A model generated the notes under the pieces. That model did no database searches, was not told the origin of the DNA, and saw only the letters and a program-made list of their open reading frames with translations. Made by a program: the position numbers and the translations under genes. This document shows, in pieces, positions 11,701 to 23,200 of a stretch of DNA of 64,000 bases (position 1 is its first letter; each line of letters opens with the position of its first letter). Source of the stretch: Plutella xylostella (lineage: Eukaryota > Arthropoda > Insecta > Lepidoptera > Plutellidae); the NCBI RefSeq assembly GCF_932276165.1, contig NC_063999.1:9178501-9242500 (forward strand), written 5' to 3'.

Positions 11701-13376
11701 CATCTAATCTATATTAATATGTATATAATTCATTAGTAAATAATGAAATATGTATCAATTTAGTTCGCTCTCACCGGAACAGATAAGTTTGTCGCACTGT
11801 ACTAGAGGCCCAGTCTCTTCATTGCAATGAATTCAAAATGAAAGATGCGCTTGTCGAAACATTTTACCTTAAGAAAATGTCATCAGCGCGCTGGCTGTAA
11901 TTTAAACAAATTATGACAGATATTATGAGATTTTAGGGCCAGCGCGAGGGTGCCATTTTCTTGAGCGGTTGGGCCTGTCCTTACGCTAGTAGGTAATAAG
12001 TATATAAGTAACTAAGTCAATGCGTCATCGTCTTACCAGCAAATTCATGCTTTTGGTCACTTTGAAAAGGTTTACAAAAGACGTTGTTTACCTATACCAA
12101 ATGATTTACCCACTTTCGTTTGATCCATAAGTGCTGTTACTTTCACGGACATACCTACTTATCTGAATATTAGGTATGTACCTACTTACTTATCCAAATA
12201 TCAGTTAGTATAATAAAATAACATCTCTATAGAAGAGGCGGTAAGTGATCAGAATACCTTGGTAGGTATGTAACTATACAATATATGTATTAAGATTATT
12301 TAAAATCCTTCGTTCTTAATGAAGGTTCCCACGGCCTTATACCTAACAGGCCGGGCCGGATTGCATCGCGCCTGCAGATGCCTGCGCCCTTTGTTGTAGA
12401 CACCAGGCCACGGCAGGCCACAGCGGATGCGACGGTCCCCATGGCCTGTGGGTCTGTCTGGGAAGCCAGCTTTAGGAGGCTCGAATCGGCCTAACTCAAT
12501 ACGAACACCTTCCTAGCTTTTATTCTGTACAGCTACGACCAGCATTGAGAAATATCTACCTTACCTTATTGACTTATACTTATATCTGTGATAAGTACCT
12601 ACATGCCTAATAGTTAGGACCAGCGCATGGGTGACATTTTCTTTAGGCAAAAATGTACTTACCTACTAACGGGCGCAGCCTTCCTTTTGAAATCATTGCT
12701 TTCCCTACCTAATTTATAGAATAGAATAAAGCACTTACCTAACTATAACGTTATTGAACAGTTACAAAAATATAAGATACTTACAGACGATTACAACCAA
12801 CGGCCAAGCGGCCTTACCTATTCTATATCTTTGGGGGGGAGGGGTGTAAGTACCTGCACCCGACTCTCTCGAATGGAACCTATGTGCTGTGCATATCCCC
12901 AAGGTCTAAACTGCCTTCCTAAGCTTGGACCATTTCGCACCACACTGCTGGTTCACGGCGGGTTGGTGGATTCAAATATCTAAGTAACTAGATGATGCAG
13001 GGTTCCATCACGATGTTTTTCCTTCAACGTAAGAGCAATACAGTATAAATTGTATTGTAAGTACAAAGAGCTCATTGGTATATGTCAGCGCCGGGATTCG
13101 AACCCGCATCTCTGGCGTGAGAAGCGGGCGATTACCCGACTGAGCTACCACCGCACTGCAATCTCTTCAGGCAAGTTTTCGAAACAAACCAAACTTTATC
13201 ATCTTTATGAAAACCAAATGGGGCACGCAATGTTCGCTCACCTTTTTAGCAAGGAGCCTGTGTGTGGCTTCCTCCACGCGGGCGAAGTGGCCACGGCCCA
13301 GCCGCCGGCCCGTCAGCGAGTAGTTGCCGATGCAGCTCAGCTCACCCCGACACGCATTACTGGCCTTCATTCTCAC
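2615..13376 (-). CDS. HUNK-like / SNF1-related Ser/Thr protein kinase (six exons, 3' part missing)
   Basis: Cytosolic-type Ser/Thr kinase assembled from six minus-strand exons: 13376-13242, 11406-11278, 4770-4604, 4204-4146, 3537-3411 and 2769-2615. All junctions are GT-AG and phase-consistent, giving 257 codons from the ATG at 13376. Visible motifs: glycine loop LGRGHFARV (residues 26-34), VAIK lysine (K49), alpha-C glutamate (E68), HRDLKMEN catalytic loop (143-150), DFG (164-166), APE (187-189) and DLWSIG (202-207). After the GRLPF motif comes a Gly-rich insert. The activation segment CGSLEYAAPE and the overall pattern are like CAMK/AMPK-related kinases; HUNK is the closest family I can recall, TSSK or SNRK-like are alternatives. 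The last exon ends in phase 1 at a GTCAGT donor, so at least one more exon follows, probably left of the window. Introns are full of MITEs, SINEs and a LINE. The gene is well supported; the subfamily is less certain. Confidence 0.85.
3411..3537 (-). CDS. Kinase exon 5 (DFG to DLWS)
   Basis: 127 nt, phase 2 at both ends. Encodes DFGLSAVW, CGSLEYAAPELFQDG and YGPEVDLWS. Choosing the donor GTGCGT gives DLWSIGV across the intron, the expected family motif. A SINE fragment begins 13 bp from the acceptor. Confidence 0.85.
3550..3702 (-). repeat. SINE fragment (3' part)
   Basis: Matches the 3' half of the SINE at 19786-20037 (ACACACGGCCATnCGACCCC, then ATATCAACACCCAAGACC). It sits in the kinase intron, directly beside the exon 5 acceptor. 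Confidence 0.6.
3771..3938. mobile_element. MITE with GATTCTGAAGGC ends, copy 1
   Basis: Ends GATTCTGAAGGCNGAAATT, inverted. Other copies are at 46555-46708 and 59787-59940. A lone end is near 225-245. Non-coding. Confidence 0.6.
4146..4204 (-). CDS. Kinase exon 4 (HRD catalytic loop)
   Basis: A 59-nt micro-exon from TTTTTAG to GTGAGT. It completes HR and encodes DLKMENIMLDTSKQYIKIV. The D and N of the catalytic loop are both present. Confidence 0.85.
4391..4540. mobile_element. MITE with GGGGC-GTCC ends
   Basis: Inverted ends GGGGGCTGTCC...CACGTGAGG flanked by TA. A related half copy is at 26931-27025. It lies in the kinase intron between exons 4 and 3. Confidence 0.55.
4604..4770 (-). CDS. 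Kinase exon 3 (hinge to catalytic His)
   Basis: 167 nt from a GGCAG acceptor with a weak pyrimidine tract to a GTCAGT donor. Encodes RLFVVMEAAGGGELSALV near the start and HMHAQGVVH at the end. The arginine of HRD is split over the intron. Confidence 0.8.
5000..5260. repeat. Dispersed moth repeat
   Basis: Closely resembles 28385-28540 (TATCTTCGTTCTC through TTTGGCTATTCTCCTTT). Non-coding; class unknown. Confidence 0.5.
5378..5596. mobile_element. TA-target MITE (CAGTGCGACAAACTTATC), copy 1
   Basis: Inverted ends CAGTGCGACAAACTTATCTG / CAGTGCCACAAACTTATCTG, flanked by TA at 5376-5377 and 5597-5598. Other copies are at 11583-11799 and 58537-58749. A mariner-type MITE by target site and ends. 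Confidence 0.8.
7443..9909. repeat. 2.4-kb dispersed composite repeat, copy 1
   Basis: Runs from CTCGGAACCCGATTA to GCAGACCCTTAAA and is colinear with 37430-39843 apart from small indels. Includes a TACCCGACTGCCGAAGGAGG block, a GTCCGTCTGTCTGACTG block and a CCTCATCAGATCCTCACGAG block. No long ORF. Confidence 0.65.
10086..10344 (-). mobile_element. 5S-rRNA-derived SINE, copy 1
   Basis: The minus strand starts GCGTCCGTAGTCGAGCGGGC and carries the 5S promoter-like block GATCACTGAGGTT...GGATGGGTGACCGA. The 3' tail is missing. The full form is at 57941-58313. Confidence 0.75.
11131..11162 (-). repeat. Short LINE/SINE-tail fragment
   Basis: CCACGCTGGCCTAGTGCGGG is part of the shared LINE/5S-SINE 3' tail. 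Confidence 0.4.
11278..11406 (-). CDS. Kinase exon 2 (VAIK lysine, alpha-C helix)
   Basis: 43 codons, phase 0 at both ends. The acceptor is GTGTAG and the donor is GTGACG. Encodes VAIKIIDVSC at the start and ALYETLT at the end. An 18-G run lies 12 bases beyond the donor, on the plus strand at 11248-11265. Confidence 0.8.
11583..11799. mobile_element. TA-target MITE (CAGTGCGACAAACTTATC), copy 2
   Basis: Same ends as 5378-5596, opposite orientation, flanked by TA at 11581-11582 and 11800-11801. In kinase intron 1. Confidence 0.8.
11800..12830. other. Kinase intron 1, no gene seen
   Basis: AT-rich with many TAGGTA/TACCTAC words typical of moth introns. A GC-rich patch at 12350-12470 (GGCCGGGCCGGATTGCATCG) has no convincing ORF. 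I see no further structure. Confidence 0.5.
12830..13157 (-). mobile_element. tRNA-derived SINE, copy 1
   Basis: The minus strand has the tRNA-like head TAGCTCAGTCGGGTAATCGC and GGGTTCGAATCCCGGCGCTG, then a body ending in GGTACTTACACCCC. Not a tRNA gene: no acceptor stem, and the same body recurs at 27613, 22428, 47340 and 61463. Confidence 0.75.
13242..13376 (-). CDS. Kinase exon 1 (start codon, glycine loop)
   Basis: 45 codons from ATG at 13376, ending in phase 0 at a GTGAGC donor. Encodes LTGRRLGRGHFARVEEATHR and then LLAKK. A tRNA-like SINE lies just below it. Confidence 0.8.
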
Positions 13377-13954
13377 TGCCCACGGCCCACACTAAACACT
13401 CACGAATTTCGATGCACAGTTTGTTGGCGCGCACATCACAAATCGCTGACTGGGGCACGTTTCGATTATTTATTTATAATATTCTAGTCTATGTTTATGG
13501 TTTTGTTACAAACGTCATAATAATTTGGTGCTTAGTGTTTGGGTGCCATCTTTTGTTTGCGTCCTTCGAAAATGGAACTCAATCAGCTGTCGGGACGAAC
13601 GTTGGCCGCCTGACATTTTATTGACACTATTTTTAAATGTTTGCAATCGCCAATCGAACTCCACGGTGCGCTGCGGTGGTGCTCTTGTACTTCGCATGAG
13701 GCAACATATGGTTACAATGAATGTATAGATACAGTTACTTATTATGTTAAATTGAAGAACTATGTAGACACCTTCGACTATTTACAAATATAATCAAAGG
13801 TAGACGTAGACACATCGTCTAGTTTCAGTGGTAGGTACTTTCGATTACGGTTGTTTTGTAGACCGTGTAGGTACTACGAAATTTCTATTCCATTGATAAG
13901 TCCTATAAAATACTTGCCTTTTCATTTCACCGGTATGAAGTAAAATAAAACTTA

Positions 13955-14162
13955 GGGTCTAGACAGACGGACTGCAGTTCAACTGCAAATTGCAGTTCAG
14001 GTGCAGTTGACACGACTGCAAACCAAACGCGAAGTCCGAGTTCACATGACTGCACGCCGACTGCAATCGGACTTCGCGTTTGGTTTGCAGTCGTGTCAAC
14101 TGCATTCAAACTGCACCTGAACTGCAATTTGCAGTTGGATTGCAGTCCGTCTGTCCAGACCC
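13955..14162. mobile_element. Hairpin MITE with TTA target duplicate
   Basis: Arms GGGTCTAGACAGACGGA / GGGTCTGGACAGACGGA, flanked by TTA at 13952-13954 and 14163-14165. Arms contain many TGCAGTT words. The 3-bp TTA fits PIF/Harbinger-type MITEs. Confidence 0.7.
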
Positions 14163-14913
14163 TTAGCCGGAGTCTTCGACCGTATATAATCAAAGGCCGG
14201 AGTGAGTGATTATAAAAGCGATGGAAATGACATGATTTACTTTAATTTTGAAGTGAAGGAAGGAACACCTCTGCTATCATCGAGGCCGCGTTCTATGTCT
14301 GTTAGTCCTTGGCTATACCTAGTTATCATTCTGTGTCCTCTATGGCTATACCTACTATAGAGGTAGGTAGCTACATAACTAGTAAATGAATGCGGTAACG
14401 GTATGTATGCTCAGCAGCAAGATGAGCTGCTGTTTCGAATGCATTTTGTCGCGAAGCCATAGCCGAGGTGGCCGGGTTGGGCACACGGTCAAATCATGGT
14501 TTACTTTGACGGCAGATTCGGCATAGCAGTCTGGGTTACTAACCACTACACCGTCGTCAGCAGTCGTCAGTAATAATTAGTAGGTACTTTTAATAATATA
14601 TCTGTGTATATGTGATTCATAGTTATAGGTGTACTTACTTATTTTTTGTGGTTACCTTTCCATTTGGCTTCACAACAAGACACATTAAAAAGTAATAGAA
14701 AAAAGGTAGGTATGACCTGTCCTCTAGTTTACGTTAAATCCAGGTTGCCTCAAAAGTGCCCATAAATAAGCTTGAGTAGAGTGGATCCACATACCTATAC
14801 AAAGCCCTTGGGATCCACCGATGCACTATGCAACGAGAGATTTCTGGCAGAACATTAAAATTAAATCATAGATGGCGCTAGCGCTAGTAATAGCTTTGTA
14901 CGTCCCCACCTAA

Positions 14914-15126
14914 AGCTGCGTGCAGACCGGCCCAACGAACGGTTTTCGTTGACCTTCGTTGCTGCAATCTGCCCTGTTTAATTTTTTTTAAGTAGCCAAT
15001 TCAGTTTCCCACTGCTTGGCAAAGGCCTCCCCATGTTTATTCCACACGTCTCTGCTGTCGACCACCTGTATTATGTATGATAAATATCCATCGTTGGGCG
15101 TTCGTTGGCCCGGTCTGTACGCAGCT
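14914..15126. mobile_element. MITE with TAA target duplicate, holding an RTE 3' fragment
   Basis: Ends AGCTGCGTGCAGACCGG / AGCTGCGTACAGACCGG, flanked by TAA at 14911-14913 and 15127-15129. Inside, 14985-15065 is an RTE 3' tail (TTTCCCACTGCTTGGCAAAG), also seen at 52024-52085. Confidence 0.7.
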
Positions 15127-15191
15127 TAACGCACAGCGCTCACGGAGACACCTTTGAGCGCGTCAAGTTTACCGACAACAGGCCATGTAGC

Positions 15192-15290
15192 ACAGCGCGC
15201 TAATAAGACGTGACAAAAGTTCTCCGTCGCGCTCACTCTTGAGGCTGCGCGATGTGAATGACGGCGATGCAAAACTTTTGTCACGTCTTA
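15192..15290. repeat. Hairpin MITE
   Basis: AAGACGTGACAAAAGTT is repeated inverted as AACTTTTGTCACGTCTT, with a GC-rich centre. Confidence 0.5.
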
Positions 15291-15749
15291 AATGCGCCCC
15301 GTACTAGCCCTTCTGATGGCGGAGCCCGAGGCATCCACACCAGGCGTGTGCGCTGGGTGAGTTGAGTACGCGCCAATAAGGTAAGCTCTGGACTCTGGTG
15401 AGCGTCATCGCATGGACGCATCGCATTCAGTATATTATTTGTGGTATCACCCCCCTTCCCAACTACGGAACCTATTGTGACACCCTGTATATTATTTATA
15501 AAAGGTTTTTAATATGATAGCTGTACTTGAGTTAAGTCTGTTTTGATTAGCTATATTATTATATGTATAAGTACTTATGGAAACAATCAAATAAAAAATA
15601 TATTTAATATAAAATTGGCATATAAGCATTTAACAAAACATATCGGCTTATTATAAAGAAAATAACTTATCTTCAATGCTAGTGTAGGCAACAGTTTAAT
15701 TAAATCAAATAAAATAAAACATTCTGCGTATGATTCACTAATCTACCTA

Positions 15750-15970
15750 CCAATGACAAACAACCATAGATTATAGATGACTTCATACTCAACCAACGAC
15801 TTTGTATATATATATATATATTATAATACAAAGTCCTTGTACTCAACAGCACTGCATTTTTTTTTAGCCGGCATCTGATGATGATGAGATGCCGGCTTAA
15901 AAAAAAGGAGTTGAGTATGAAGCATGTATGAAGACTATGAAGTCATCTATAATCTATGGTTGTTTGTCTA
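15750..15970. mobile_element. Hairpin MITE with GCCGGCAT centre
   Basis: Outer arms ACCATAGATTATAGATGAC, inverted. The inner hairpin is TTTTAGCCGGCATC / GATGCCGGCTTAAAA. The outer left arm recurs at 54035-54150, where a large foldback occupies the centre. A (TA)n tract is at 15806-15824. Confidence 0.6.
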
Positions 15971-16149
15971 TGATTGAAAATCTCCCATTATGAACTAGGT
16001 ATTGTATTATTTACTGAAGCCAACTCGTAACATTTTTTTAACATTAAATTTAAAAACCATGGAAGTAATAGGTACTTCGTACAATAAAGTACTTATTACT
16101 TCCATGGTAAAAACTGCTTACACTTACAAACATGGTTAAAACAAGCAAC

Positions 16150-16155
16150 TTTATT
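16150..16155 (-). terminator. Poly(A) signal of the ALDH-like gene
   Basis: AATAAA on the minus strand, about 180 bp past the stop codon. A near-perfect 21-bp-arm hairpin (CCATGGAAGTAATAGGTACTT type, 16057-16106) lies just downstream. Confidence 0.45.
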
Positions 16156-16335
16156 TTGTTGTAAGTAACTTTAATATTATATTATTATAATGTAGAGTTT
16201 AATGATAATCGTATTTTGAGGTTGTTGTCCTGTACCAAGTGAATTCTCATCTATCCAAGTCTGTGTAGGATTTTAAGGTTAACTTAATTGACCTAGTTAG
16301 GACCCAACCATGAAAGTTACAAGTACTTAATATTT

Positions 16336-17289
16336 TTAATTGGCATAAGTTTCTCCAAACTTTGACCAGATAAATTTCTTACGAAATAATGTGTATCCAT
16401 TCCTATCAAAATATGTATTTATCCCGTAATCCGCGACGCCAGCAAGCGACGACGATACTACAACAGGGACACCACTGTCATGGAAATGTCCTAATAAATC
16501 TTTACAGATTGCGTCGTTTGCGTACGGTATAATAATGACATTACCACTTAAAACCGATTTAAATGCATTCATTGGTACACAATAAGTACAAGAAGTATAA
16601 AATGATACTACGCAGCCTTTCTCAGTGGTCCCTACACACAGAGTATGCTTGTCTACTTTAGCGAACGTCTCCGGCTCCCAGTCCGACAATACTTCACGGA
16701 GGCGACCGCGCTTCTCGATGTCACCCGCTGCAGGCCCCGGTTCGTGTCGATCCAGAGCTGCGAGCATCGCAGCGCGACGCTGCTCTAGGTCCAGCTTGTC
16801 CCACCCCGCTTTTAACTGTAATAGCAGCTTCAGGTCTTCGTCAGTCGGATTAGCACGGAGCCAGCCGAGCTTTCCGGAGAGGTAGAGCATCCGATTGCTC
16901 TCCCTAGCAAGGTCGAACCCTAAAAAGAAGCTTCGTCCCACCTCGGCCGGGCCCTCAAACACGCCATAGTCGTTGACCCACACGTTCTGCGCCGACGTCG
17001 CGAACGCTATCTCGTCTCGCGTGGACGAATCGTTGCACCACAGAGACAGGTAGATCGGGCGGTACTCGTCGAGCAGGGCGAGGAGTTCCTTGGTGGTCCT
17101 GTACGTGGATACTAAGACGAGGTGGGGCGGCAGGCGGGGCTCGTCGGCCGCGGGGTCCAGCAGGAAGGTGCTGCGCGGCAGGCAGTAGGGGCCGGGGGCC
17201 GGGGGCGCGCCCGCCCGCCGCGCCAGCGCGCGCCGCAGCCCCGCCAGCGCCGCCTCCTGCACCAACACGCGCCGGAGACGCCACGGGTA
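16336..17289 (-). CDS. ALDH-like terminal exon 6
   Basis: 954 nt from a GTTTCAG acceptor to the TAA at 16336-16338, with 317 codons. Starts YPWRLRRVLVQEA and contains VWVNDYGVFEG; the end is FIWSKFGETYAN. The strong GC bias of its 5' half contrasts with its AT-rich 3' half. Confidence 0.85.
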   Translation of the reverse strand, partial: YPWRLRRVLVQEAALAGLRRALARRAGAPPAPGPYCLPRSTFLLDPAADEPRLPPHLVLVSTYRTTKELLALLDEYRPIYLSLWCNDSSTRDEIAFATSAQNVWVNDYGVFEGPAEVGRSFFLGFDLARESNRMLYLSGKLGWLRANPTDEDLKLLLQLKAGWDKLDLEQRRAAMLAALDRHEPGPAAGDIEKRGRLREVLSDWEPETFAKVDKHTLCVGTTEKGCVVSFYTSCTYCVPMNAFKSVLSGNVIIIPYANDAICKDLLGHFHDSGVPVVVSSSLAGVADYGINTYFDRNGYTLFRKKFIWSKFGETYAN

Positions 17290-20200
17290 CTGAAACACAT
17301 CATCACATTACTACACTTCGTAGCTATCAACTGAGTAGCTACTCGGTGGTAAGGTTGGCCGTCCACCAGCCCCTAAATTCTGTAACTTTTTGGTCGTTAG
17401 CGTTGACCGTCAACCGTTTCGACCGCAAGTCTATATGCTTGTTCACGTAGGAACGCGCGGGCGCGGGGCGGTAGACGACGCGAGCTTGTGTTCACATTAG
17501 CCGCCAGGCGTTTGCGCGAGTGACGACCAGCGACAAGATCAAACTGGTTGAACGTACCCGACGTCGCGAGTGAAACGCGCGCGCCACCGCTAGTTTGACA
17601 TGAACACACACAAACATCGCAAATCATCGCTAGCGCTCCACGCGTGCCAGTCGCTAGTAGGTATGCCCACTAGTTAGACAGCACGAACACTTGGAATCAC
17701 TACATATTTATGTTTGATATTTCGTCACCGCGCCCGCGAGTCAACGTGAGCAAGCTAGTGTTTTTTTTTAAACATACAGCATTATCCGTTATTTCAACAC
17801 CAAAATATACTAATAATATGGATTTTTGTACCGGTGTCGATTTTCAGCAAATTTATAAGAGTCAATATCTCGAAAACCATCGAATTTTTACTAAGCTCAT
17901 ATGATGATATTCTGGCCACTCATGAGTTGGTCTATCAGCCCTCCAAGACATATCGTTGACTTTTGGGACACCCTGTATGTATGAAATGATGGTGCGTCCG
18001 AAAGAGAAGAGTCCAACATATTCACTACAAGTCCGATAGACGTTTCACTGCACTCACAGAGCTCAAGACGCACATAATAATATCAAGACGTGACCAAAGT
18101 TTTGAATCGCTGCGCGATGTAAGTGATCAGTCTAATAACTATTCAGGGTTATTTGTAAGTAAACCTTATCCTTTCAGGAGGTGATAGAGGAAGGCATTTC
18201 CAGTCGATTGAACCATATAATATAAGGTACAATCGACTGGACATGCCTTCCTGTATCACCTCCTGAAAGGATCAGGTCCAGGTTAAAAAAAAAACCTTAG
18301 GGACGAGAGAACTTCCTTCATGGGAAGGAAAACAATCTAAGGGGAAGCGAAGCTCGTGGCGGGTCAGGTAGTAGGTAAGTATATATTTAATAATGTTGTA
18401 TTGTACTTACTATCGGGTTGACGGTGGCGCCGGCCAGGCAGCTGGCGGCGGACTCGGCGTCGCCCTGCTCCGTCAGCACCGCCACGGCGCCCGCCACCAT
18501 GCCTGTCCACGTCACAACAACATTTTACTTTTTTTTGTTATGCCGACATAGCTAAGCGAGTCAGTAAGCTGACATGGCAGTGGGCCGGACACATTGCTCG
18601 AAGGACTGATGTTCGGTGGAGCAGAAGAGTCCTCTAGTGGAGACCACGTACCGGCAAGCGCAGCGTTGGGCGGCCCCCCGCGAGATGGACGGACGATATA
18701 GTTAAGTCCGCGGGGAAGCACTGGATGCGGGCCGCCTCGAACATATTCAACAGAAATATTCTACCAGCTGCCATAAGGTTAGGCTTTAGGGAGTGCTGGG
18801 TTGAGATGTATGGCCTCGCTTCGCTCGGCAATCTAGGTTTTAGGAAATACTGGGTCGGATTGAATGGCGTCGCTTTGCTCGGCTCTTTAGGATTAAGAAA
18901 GTGCCGATTAAGTTGGGCTTTGGGGAATGCCGGGTTGAAGTGTATGGCCTCGCTTCGCTCGAGTCTTTACGGTTTAGGAAATGCCGGTTAAGTTTGAATT
19001 GCCTCCTTAATGAAATACGGGGTTGGTTTTTGTGGTCTCGCTTCGCTTGGCTCTTTAGGGTTTCGAGAACGCTGGTAACGTTAAGATTGGCTCGCTACGC
19101 TCGGCTCTCCAAGTTTTAGCGAATGCAGGGTTGAGATGTATGGCTTTTACGCTCTTTACGGTTAGGGAAATGCAGGTTAGGTTTGTATTGCCTCGTTTCA
19201 CTCGGCTATCTACAGGTTGTTGCAAAAGTAGTAGAGTAAGCCGAAAGGGGGTGACCCAGGAGTTTATTTTGAACGTATAAGAACGGTCACCCATTTTACA
19301 CTTAAGATACCACTTTAACGACACCCTGTATTGTCTGTATTTGTAAAGATCATTAAATTTATATTTATTCTAAAAAGTAGACTCAAGACGGTTTAGAACC
19401 GGTCAATCTCTAGACTATAATAAGTAGCTTATAGCAAGCAGCATTTAGTTTGTGCTCATTGCCAAGTCACTGTAATTATAATATAAAGAAAACTATCGAT
19501 AAGAATAGAATAGAATAGAATAGAATAAAATTTTATTTCAGACCACGTCCATAAAACATTGTAACACATGAAACAAACAAATACAAACATACAAATACAG
19601 TAAATACTTACTAAAAAATTACTAAATGTTGTTGATGTTGATTTATAACTACAAAATAATTTGAATAGGACTTGGCTTCTATAAGATCTCATAACTTTTT
19701 AAGATGGAAATACTACATCAAGAGACTTGGTATATTTTTTTACATTTAATGTTTTTGGTGGGATTTTACCTTACCGCTATAATAATAATAATAATATGTG
19801 GGGACATCTCACACACGGCCATCCGACCCCAAGCTAGGCAGAACCTGTGTTATGGGTGTCGGACAGCTGATATATCTACACAAATACATAGATAGATAGA
19901 TACTAAATATAAATATCAACACCCAAGACCCGAGTACAAATATCTGTCTTTAAACAAATATCTGCCCCAGCCGGGAATCGAACCCGGGACCATCGGCTCA
20001 GTAGTCAGGTCACTAACCACTACGCCATTCGGTCGTCGTGCTATGGAGTGACTTAATCATATGGCGTTTTGTTATATAGTATATACCATTCGATTCTGCT
20101 TAGAATCGTAATAGGCGGAGATAAAAAAACGCACTTGTTTTTCAATAAGTAAGTATACTTGTCCAAAATTAATAATGCACATGCAGATCTTCACACCCGT

Positions 20201-23200
20201 ATCATTAAATCGTAAGAGCCTTAAAAAAACACTTGCATTTTGCACCTTGTTCGAAAGAAATAGGAGTCAATATCATGTGTCACATAATCGAAAACAACCG
20301 ATCTGTCAAAGATTTCTATGCGCATTATCAATTTTGGAGCGCTGTACTTTTAACTTTTTTTTAATTATTGGTATTTTTTGTGTTTTTTTATTGTAATCGA
20401 TAGATTTTGACTACAGCTCACGATTAAAACCAATATAAATACTGTATAATATCCGAGTCAAAAGTTACGGTTATTACATATCTGGGTTTCCAGTCTCAAA
20501 ATGGCGGGAAGCCCCCCTTACCCCGTACAATCCCATACTGTTCTTATTTTATTTTAGTTTATTGTATGGAAAACCAACACAGCTTTATACTAGTAAAAAA
20601 CCAGCTAACCTAATTAAAGATATACAGGGTGGCCCAAAGAGTGACGTCCAAAGGAAAAATGCCAAGGGGTAGCCAAATCACCCCCATATATGTTCAGCAA
20701 TTCTAACCCCCTTATTCATAGAAAAGTTACAATACGTTTTAACTAATAAACTGTTTTGTCCCTCTCTGTCAAAGAACAAATTGTACTTTGTCGGAGAGGG
20801 ACAAAACAGTTTATTAGTTAAAACGTTCTGTAACTTCTCTATGAATAAGGGGGTTAGTATTTTAGGAGTTATGATTCTTTTAAATAATTTTCTAAGAAAA
20901 TTGACCTTAGTGGATTAATTCATTATGTTTCATTATTTTTTTGGACAACTTTTTTTTTTTATTATTTTCGTGTCGTCCTCCTAAATTGATCTTTTAACCA
21001 TAAAAGTTTCAGCTTCCTAGCTGTAATATAACATAGTTATTTTTTTATCGAATGTCGAATTTTACGATCGAGCTAGTATGCTCTGAATTTTCAACTTGAA
21101 ATTAAAATTGAAAAAGATAATCTCATGGTCCCTTATTAATTTTAAAAACTTAACTCCTAAACTACTAAGAATTGCTGAACATACATGGGGGTGATTTGGT
21201 TACCCCTTGACCTGAAGAATCACTCTTTGGACCACCCTGTATATAAAAAAGCTAATTATAGGTTTTCGCATATGAAGACGATTTAACAATTTATTTTATT
21301 TTAATATTGACGGATCACTAACAACTATTTATTACTTAGTAGTTACTATTATACAGTTGTAGTAACAGCGAGTCATTTAGAAGTGACCACTGTTAGGATA
21401 ACAACATATTAGAGTACCAGTAGTAAGTATAAGTAAAGTAAAATAGTTAAGTAGGTAGGTTGATAATTAGTTAATCTCTGATTTTTAATTGGAAAGAATT
21501 CTGACATTTTATAAGTGATGCTACTAAAAAAGTTCTTTACCGAAAAAATGAAAAATTGCGATCCATTTCTGGGCAATAATTTTTTCTTAATATTTTTATA
21601 CAAAAAGATAAATCTAAATATTTACTTGCTCAAGTAAACTAATACAAAAATAACAAATATTTCAATATAATAGCTGTTCCCGCGAGCTTCGCTTCGCCTT
21701 AATAAGTTTTCCCGTGGGAATTCCGCGATAAAAAGTAACATATGTGTTAATCCAGGGTGTCAGCTAACTTCATTCCAAATTTCATTAAAATCGGATCAGC
21801 CGTTTTGACGTGAAGAAATAACAAACATACACACATACATACATACACATATACACTTACAAACTTTCGCATTTATAATATGAAGTAGGATCACGACTCA
21901 CGACCCATGTATCGAATTCATTTTAATTGCTTTATTTTATTCTTTAGCATGGCATCACTTCCTACTAAATTCAGGGATAATAAACCTTTTTAATCAATTT
22001 CAAAAAAAGATTGTCTATTCGGTAAGTACATATAATATGTTCGGTATGTATGTAAGATTATTGGAACTGCACCATATTGACATATGACAATATACGAGTA
22101 CTAGGGTTAATAAACAAATATTCAAAATTTTATAAATGTTTATGTACCTATGTACGTTTATATGCTTGTTGGTATGTATGTTTGTCCACGCATATCTCCG
22201 AAACGATTGATCCGATTGTCACTATTCTTTTTGAGGGATCCGTACCTCAAAAGGAAAAAAAGGAACCCTTATAAGATCACACTTTGTTGTCACCACCTTT
22301 TTTCTCGGAAACGGGTAAAGATATCAAGCTGATATTTCGTATAGATGTACATAATTATGATGAAATTAAAAGGAAAACTACCTCAGGTAATTAAGTATAC
22401 TTGTACGGAACACTCACTGCGCGAGTCCAACTGGCTCAGTCGGGTAAGCGCCCGCTTCTCAAGCAAGAGATGCGGGTTCGAATCTCGGCGCTGACATGTA
22501 GGTAACAATGAGTTCTTTGAATTTAAGTACAATGTATACCATCGCTCTTACGGAGAAGGAAAACATCTGTGATCATATGTGAACCCACCAACACCGCAGT
22601 GGACCAGCGTGGTTGGAAATGGTCCAAGCTTAGGAAGGCAGTATGGAGATGCTGGAGGCGGGTTCCGCTCATCTGGCATAATCTTTATTGACCAAAACTC
22701 ATTTCGCATAACTCGTATTGTCTAAACTTTTTTGGTCGAACCATCACTTTGCCAAGACTTATGTGGCATAAGGCTCGTTTCGTCTAAAACTCTTTAGGCA
22801 CAATCTTTAATTAAACACCTAAGTTTCGTTTGCTCAAATTTATGTTCGTCTATACCTATGTATAATCTTGTTTCTCCTAATGTTATCTTAATAAATAATA
22901 TATTAAGTATGTAGTAAATGTACAAATTGTGGTATTTTTCTCCTACATCCCGAAAATCACGATATTGTATGATAAAAAAATCGAAAGGTAACGACCAATA
23001 TAATTATTACAAACCCCATGAGATCGAAGCCTAAAAATAGGTGCGACGACGAGCAAAACGAGGAGGAGCGTGTTAGGTGCACATGTTCATCAAAACCAAA
23101 GCGGAGCGCAGCGAAGCGGAGCGGAGCGTTTTCCAAACAGCGGAAACAATACAAGGCACCAGTTTGCGCTATGTAGGGAGACGCTCCGTCAAAGTTAAAG

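Noticed and set aside
13080..13155. tRNA gene (A-box and B-box-like sequence, minus strand)
   Set aside because: No acceptor-stem pairing, and the same head plus 250-bp body recurs at 22428, 27613, 47340 and in part at 61463, so it is a SINE.
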